This document shows, piece after piece, positions 60,615 to 64,000 of a stretch of 64,000 nucleotides of DNA (positions are counted from its first letter, which is position 1; each line of letters starts with the position of its first letter). The DNA is taken from contig OZ007506.1 of the NCBI GenBank assembly GCA_963931865.1, positions 2,972,926 to 3,036,925 of the forward strand, given 5' to 3'. A program made the translations under genes and the position numbers. Origin of the DNA: Axinella damicornis. Its lineage: Eukaryota > Porifera > Demospongiae > Axinellida > Axinellidae. Below the pieces are notes generated by a model. The model did no database searches, was not told the origin of the DNA, and was given only the letters and a program-made list of their open reading frames with translations.

Positions 60615-60904
60615 TTAATACAGTCTCTGGGCTTCAATATGAGACATGCAGAGTTCAAGTAGTTTCAATTGTCCAGTGAAGAGCCAAGGATATCAATTCC
60701 GGAGCCTGAGACTTCTGTGTGAGGGTGTTTCTATCAATTCTGTGAGTCGCACATGCTCGAAGTATATATATACACGAGTTCGTATTCCGCCTTTAGCTGT
60801 GTTTATGGCGCGCGCACCTGGAATCTGAACAAAAATTTGGCGGGAAGTTATGGTTGCGCATGCGCAACCGGATACATCCGGTTTGGGCTTAAATAAGGAA
60901 TTTG

Positions 60905-61015
60905 CACCAAGTTTTGGCGGGATGTCGGGATGGCACACTCGCTAAGCACTTGCTTTGCAGCCTGGGGGTTGAGTGTTCGCCTCCCCAATAACCGAGTACG
61001 AGTCTGGGCCACTCC
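60905..61015 (+). repeat. Possible tRNA-like SINE head
   Basis: GGGATGGCACACTCGCTAAG then CACTTGCTTTGCAGCC and GGGGGTTGAGTGTTCGCC resemble A-box, anticodon-arm and B-box order. The match is weak. Confidence 0.3.
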
Positions 61016-61450
61016 GTACACACCGGTTCTCGACTTCCCCGCCTAGCAGCTTGAGTACGCCGGTTCCCATCTGACCACCGAAGCTAAAGGTGTTCTGGTA
61101 GAAAGCAGGTTAGCCTCCTGTGATTCCAGTCACGCCTATCCAGCGCTCCTGAGGCTTACACTTCGGTGTCTGACCTGTCACGGAGGGATGGGTTGTTGCT
61201 AGGTTGTATTTTTCTTCTTTTGTTTTCCTTTTTTTTTTTGTCTTCTTTTTTTTATACTTCTTTTGTTTTTGTTTTTTTTGCTCATGGAAGGATGGAGGCT
61301 GCTGTTTTTGTTTCTTCCTAAGCTGTTTCTCTTTGTAGAAAATTCATGGCAAATGCCACACGTACTCTCCGCAATACATTTGCTAACCCCGCCCACGCAA
61401 TTATCATGCATGAATTTCTAATTAGAGCATACTCTAGTACTCTGGTGATC
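61016..61450. other. Upstream of EMC7
   Basis: A T-rich tract at 61205-61280 precedes the EMC7 exon. No TATA box stands out. Confidence 0.5.
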
Positions 61451-63573
61451 ATGTATGTCGTGAAGGATGTCGTCGTCTCGTTTCTGGCAGCGGTTTTGGC
61501 CACTTGTATTCTCTCTCCCTCAGTAGCACAATCACAAGCAAGCCATTCTGACAGCCCTACAGTGGTTTCGGGTGAAGTACACGAGACAAGCGGTGTGTCC
61601 TTACAAACCATAGAGGGAAGAGTTCAAGTTGAGGGAGGCCAGTCAAGTGACTGGATTTCAAAAGCTAGGGTTGTGGTAGATGGTGGAAGCTTTTATGGAT
61701 ATCTGAGAGCAAACGGAGAGTTTCAAATCCACAGCGTTCCACCTGGTTCCTACCTCATTGAAGTAGTATCACCGAATCATGAATTTCAGCCAGCTCGAGT
61801 GGACATCAGCAGCAAGTCGGGCAAAATCAGGGCTAGAAAGGTGAACCTCTTGAAGTCCTCCAGCGTATCCTATCTGCCGTACCCCCTCAAGTTCAAAGTA
61901 GAAAAGCAGGCCGAGTTCTTTGTGAAACGGGAGCCTTGGAGTGCACTGGCCATGCTGAAGAACCCAATGGTGAGTTTACATTTGTCTGTATTGATAGCTA
62001 CAGTTCGACTGACACAAAAACATGGCTCTTTTCACCCTACATATTACTGAATGGAGTTCATGTGGGACTCCACAAACAAGAATCTGAGATGTTAATGGGT
62101 GGTATCTGGTATGCACAGAAAAGAGTGTGGTCATGCAATAAAAGGTGGCTGTATATCTCGGCTTGTGAGGGAAGCATTAGCCGTAAAATCATTAAATGCC
62201 ATGAAATGATAGCCTATACTAAACTCGACCAAGCTGGTATCTAGCCTTGTTCCCAGGCTCACCCCCTGCGCACACAGCGACAAAAGCTACTGAAGGGGAG
62301 AGCCTGGTACGCTTTTGCACGTGATGTGTGGCATGTCGATGGGGGGGGGGGGGGGGGGGGGAGCCTGGGAATGAGCCTAGCTTGGTATCTACAGTAGTGT
62401 CCACAACACCACAACAAATGAAGTGCCCGAAAATGTCGCTAACATTTTTAGCACACCACTTGAAGGTTCTTTTCATGCTGATCAGAATGGCACAATACCA
62501 AGCTTCATATCGCATTCAAATGCATGGACATCCTTTCCTTAGACAATGTTATGCCAGCTAAGTACTCTGCTAGGTATCTTGGGCTAGGAAGGAGATACAA
62601 ATCTGGGATTTGCACCACTGTAATCAGCATGAATGGAGCATTCCAATGATGTCCGTTTTGTTGTTGGTTGTCCAAAATCATGAAAAACCATGGATTATAA
62701 TAGCATCGTTCCCAGGCCTACCCCTTTTTTTCTGTTCTTCGGTTTGCGTTGACGAATGCGGAAGAGCGGCACGGCGAAGAACAGGGAAGGCCTGGTATTC
62801 ATCACATGATTGATGTCTGGTACAACACATGGTGGGCATAGGGGGGTGTGGCACAACCGCAAATAAGTTTTTAAAAAACTGGCTGACGAAGTTGTGTAGG
62901 TCATCTGAGAGTCTTGACTAGCTGCGGAGCGTTCAAACCGAGCCGACTGGATGATGAACTGCTTCAGGACCTGCAGAAATGACTATGCCCCCCCCCCCCC
63001 CCCCACGTCCACCTTGCATCCACCTGACGTCACTCACGTGATGAATGATGCTAGGCCTTCCCCGTTCTTCGCCGCTCTTCCACATCCGTGTATTATTGTC
63101 AACGCAAACCGAAGAACGCATACATGGGGTATGCGGCCTGAGAATGGGGCTAGGATTATAGCCTTGCCGATTTTTGACAGAAATGTGAGTGACTGAGATG
63201 AGAAAATAATTTTAAGGACATCATTTGAAAGCTCATTTTTATGCTGACACAATGGCACAATTCCCAGCTTCAAATCTCATTCACATACCCATACCTAGTG
63301 CAACGTTCCCTTTCCAGTCTATTCCCAATACCAATTTTGCCATTGGTCCATTTTTAGCACTTTGGTCACCCTCTTGAACAGGAGTGCTGTTTCTGCCGAT
63401 TATTGAAGTATGGTTTCCACAATGTACTAGAATTACATTCCATGATTCCTAACTTAGCTACTGTATTGTACTCCCTCCCGTTCCCGTGTCAGGTCCTCCT
63501 GTTTGTGGCCCCCATGCTACTGATGCTGGTGCTGCCAAGGCTGATGAAAGGCATGGATCCCGACTCTCAGAAG
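61451..63573 (+). CDS. EMC7: ER membrane protein complex subunit 7 (EMC7), 3' partial
   Basis: A subunit of the EMC insertase, a single-pass ER membrane protein with a lumenal carboxypeptidase-regulatory-like beta-sandwich. Exon 1 (61451-61969) encodes a signal peptide (MYVVKDVVVSFLAAVLATC) and the lumenal domain: VEGGQSSDWISKARVVVDGG, GEFQIHSVPPGSYLIEVVSP, ARVDISSKSGKIRARKVN, LPYPLKFK, FFVKREPWSA and LKNPM. These match EMC7 strongly (family: VHDIPSGSYVVEVVSP, RVDITSKGKMRARYVN, LPYPLQMK, IKRESW, NPMV). Exon 2 (63493-63573) encodes the membrane helix VLLFVAPMLLMLVLPRL then MDPDSQK. Splicing is phase 0. The remaining cytosolic tail lies beyond the window. An ATG at 61346 is in frame but would spoil the signal peptide, so 61451 was chosen. 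Confidence 0.94.
62242..62379. mobile_element. TAGCC-family element with poly-G, 138 bp
   Basis: TAGCCTTGTTCCCAGGCTC..GAGCCTGGGAATGAGCCTA. Flanks GCTGGTATC / GCTTGGTATC differ by one base. The interior has a 21-G run (62341-62361) and GCACGTGATG. Confidence 0.85.
62430..63320. repeat. Diverged ~120-bp duplication flanking a TAGCC-family element
   Basis: 62430-62560 and 63185-63320 share CATGCTGA.CA.AATGGCACAAT and AGCTTCA.AT.TCATTCA. The foldback element lies between them. Confidence 0.7.
62701..63152. mobile_element. TAGCC-family foldback, 452 bp
   Basis: Flanks GGATTATAA (62692-62700) and GGATTATAG (63153-63161). Long arms include CTTCGGTTTGCGTTGAC. The interior holds CACCTGACGTCACTCACGTG and a 17-C run at 62988-63004. 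In the EMC7 intron. Confidence 0.88.
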
Positions 63574-63865
63574 GTATTATGTAGTATCAGTTAGCTTGTT
63601 GCTCAGAGGGTCTTAAAATCCAAACACTTTTCCCTCCAAACTCCTCCAGTGTTTGATTGCCTCTGCTGTGTAGTTCAGCCATGGAGGAGGGGAGGGCTGG
63701 TCTTGTATTCTTTGCAAGCCACAAAGATCCCCTGCTAGATGCCATGGCTTCTCAGCACTGTCAAATGGAAGTATGACAGGGACATGTTTACGTAAAAATT
63801 CAATGAGCTTCAAATGAGAAGTAGTCTTGGCCCCAGACCCACACCATCCCCAGCGGGGATCACTT

Positions 63866-64000
63866 CCAGTATCTCACGTAGGGAGTGAGGGTCTGAATCT
63901 GATTGGTTGATTGGCTAGTAATGATGTTTGGAATGTTCACGCCATGCACCTGGACCAGTATCTCACGTAGGGAGTGAGGGTCTGAATCTGATTGGTTGAT
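63866..64000. repeat. 89-bp tandem repeat at the window edge
   Basis: CCAGTATCTCACGTAGGGAG and GTCTGAATCTGATTGGTTGA recur after 89 bp. The array probably continues beyond the window. Confidence 0.85.

Overview
The window looks like nuclear DNA from an early-branching animal, most likely a sponge. The evidence is short exons with GT..AG introns, introns crowded with small DNA transposons and minisatellites, and a receptor tyrosine kinase whose ectodomain combines SRCR, Calx-beta and NIDO modules. The species assignment is inference. Four protein genes could be assembled exon by exon with matching splice phases.

(1) PPME1 (protein phosphatase 2A methylesterase 1), plus strand, 13 exons from 521 to the stop at 39418. 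The 5' end is missing. It fills the first 39 kb because its introns are enormous: 17.5 kb, then 0.9 kb, 9.5 kb and 4.5 kb. (2) A divergent two-exon actin on the minus strand, 41564-43431. Its nucleotide-binding residues are altered and its DNase loop is shortened. (3) Head to head with the actin, about 0.5 kb away, a receptor tyrosine kinase gene on the plus strand (43981-58828, about 21-22 exons). Its order is signal peptide, SRCR, two Calx-beta, NIDO, SRCR, Calx-beta, P/T/S stalk, transmembrane helix, a duplicated YxxL juxtamembrane motif, and a kinase domain with intact catalytic motifs. (4) EMC7 (ER membrane complex subunit 7), plus strand from 61451, running off the right edge.

The rest is repeats. 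The most striking is a palindromic family ending TAGCCTCGTTCCCAGG / CCTGGGAACGAGGCTA. At least seven copies have exact 9-10 bp target duplications, and several are only 35-47 bp long, little more than two end repeats. Other elements are a hAT-type MITE (8 bp duplication), two mariner-type MITE families (TA), a TTAA-flanked element with a 183-codon ORF, a 720-bp foldback in the last kinase-gene intron, tRNA-derived SINE pieces, and broken P-element-like transposase and Myb/SANT-like genes at 24.3-25.6 kb. Minisatellites have 20, 26, 32, 80 and about 400 bp units, and there is a 1.4-kb purine-rich array. Nine G or C homopolymer runs of 11-33 bases are scattered through the window.

The four genes do not form a pathway. 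PPME1 demethylates the PP2A catalytic subunit, EMC7 helps insert membrane proteins at the ER, and the kinase and actin are probably surface-signalling and cytoskeleton-related. The actin and kinase genes may share a bidirectional promoter.
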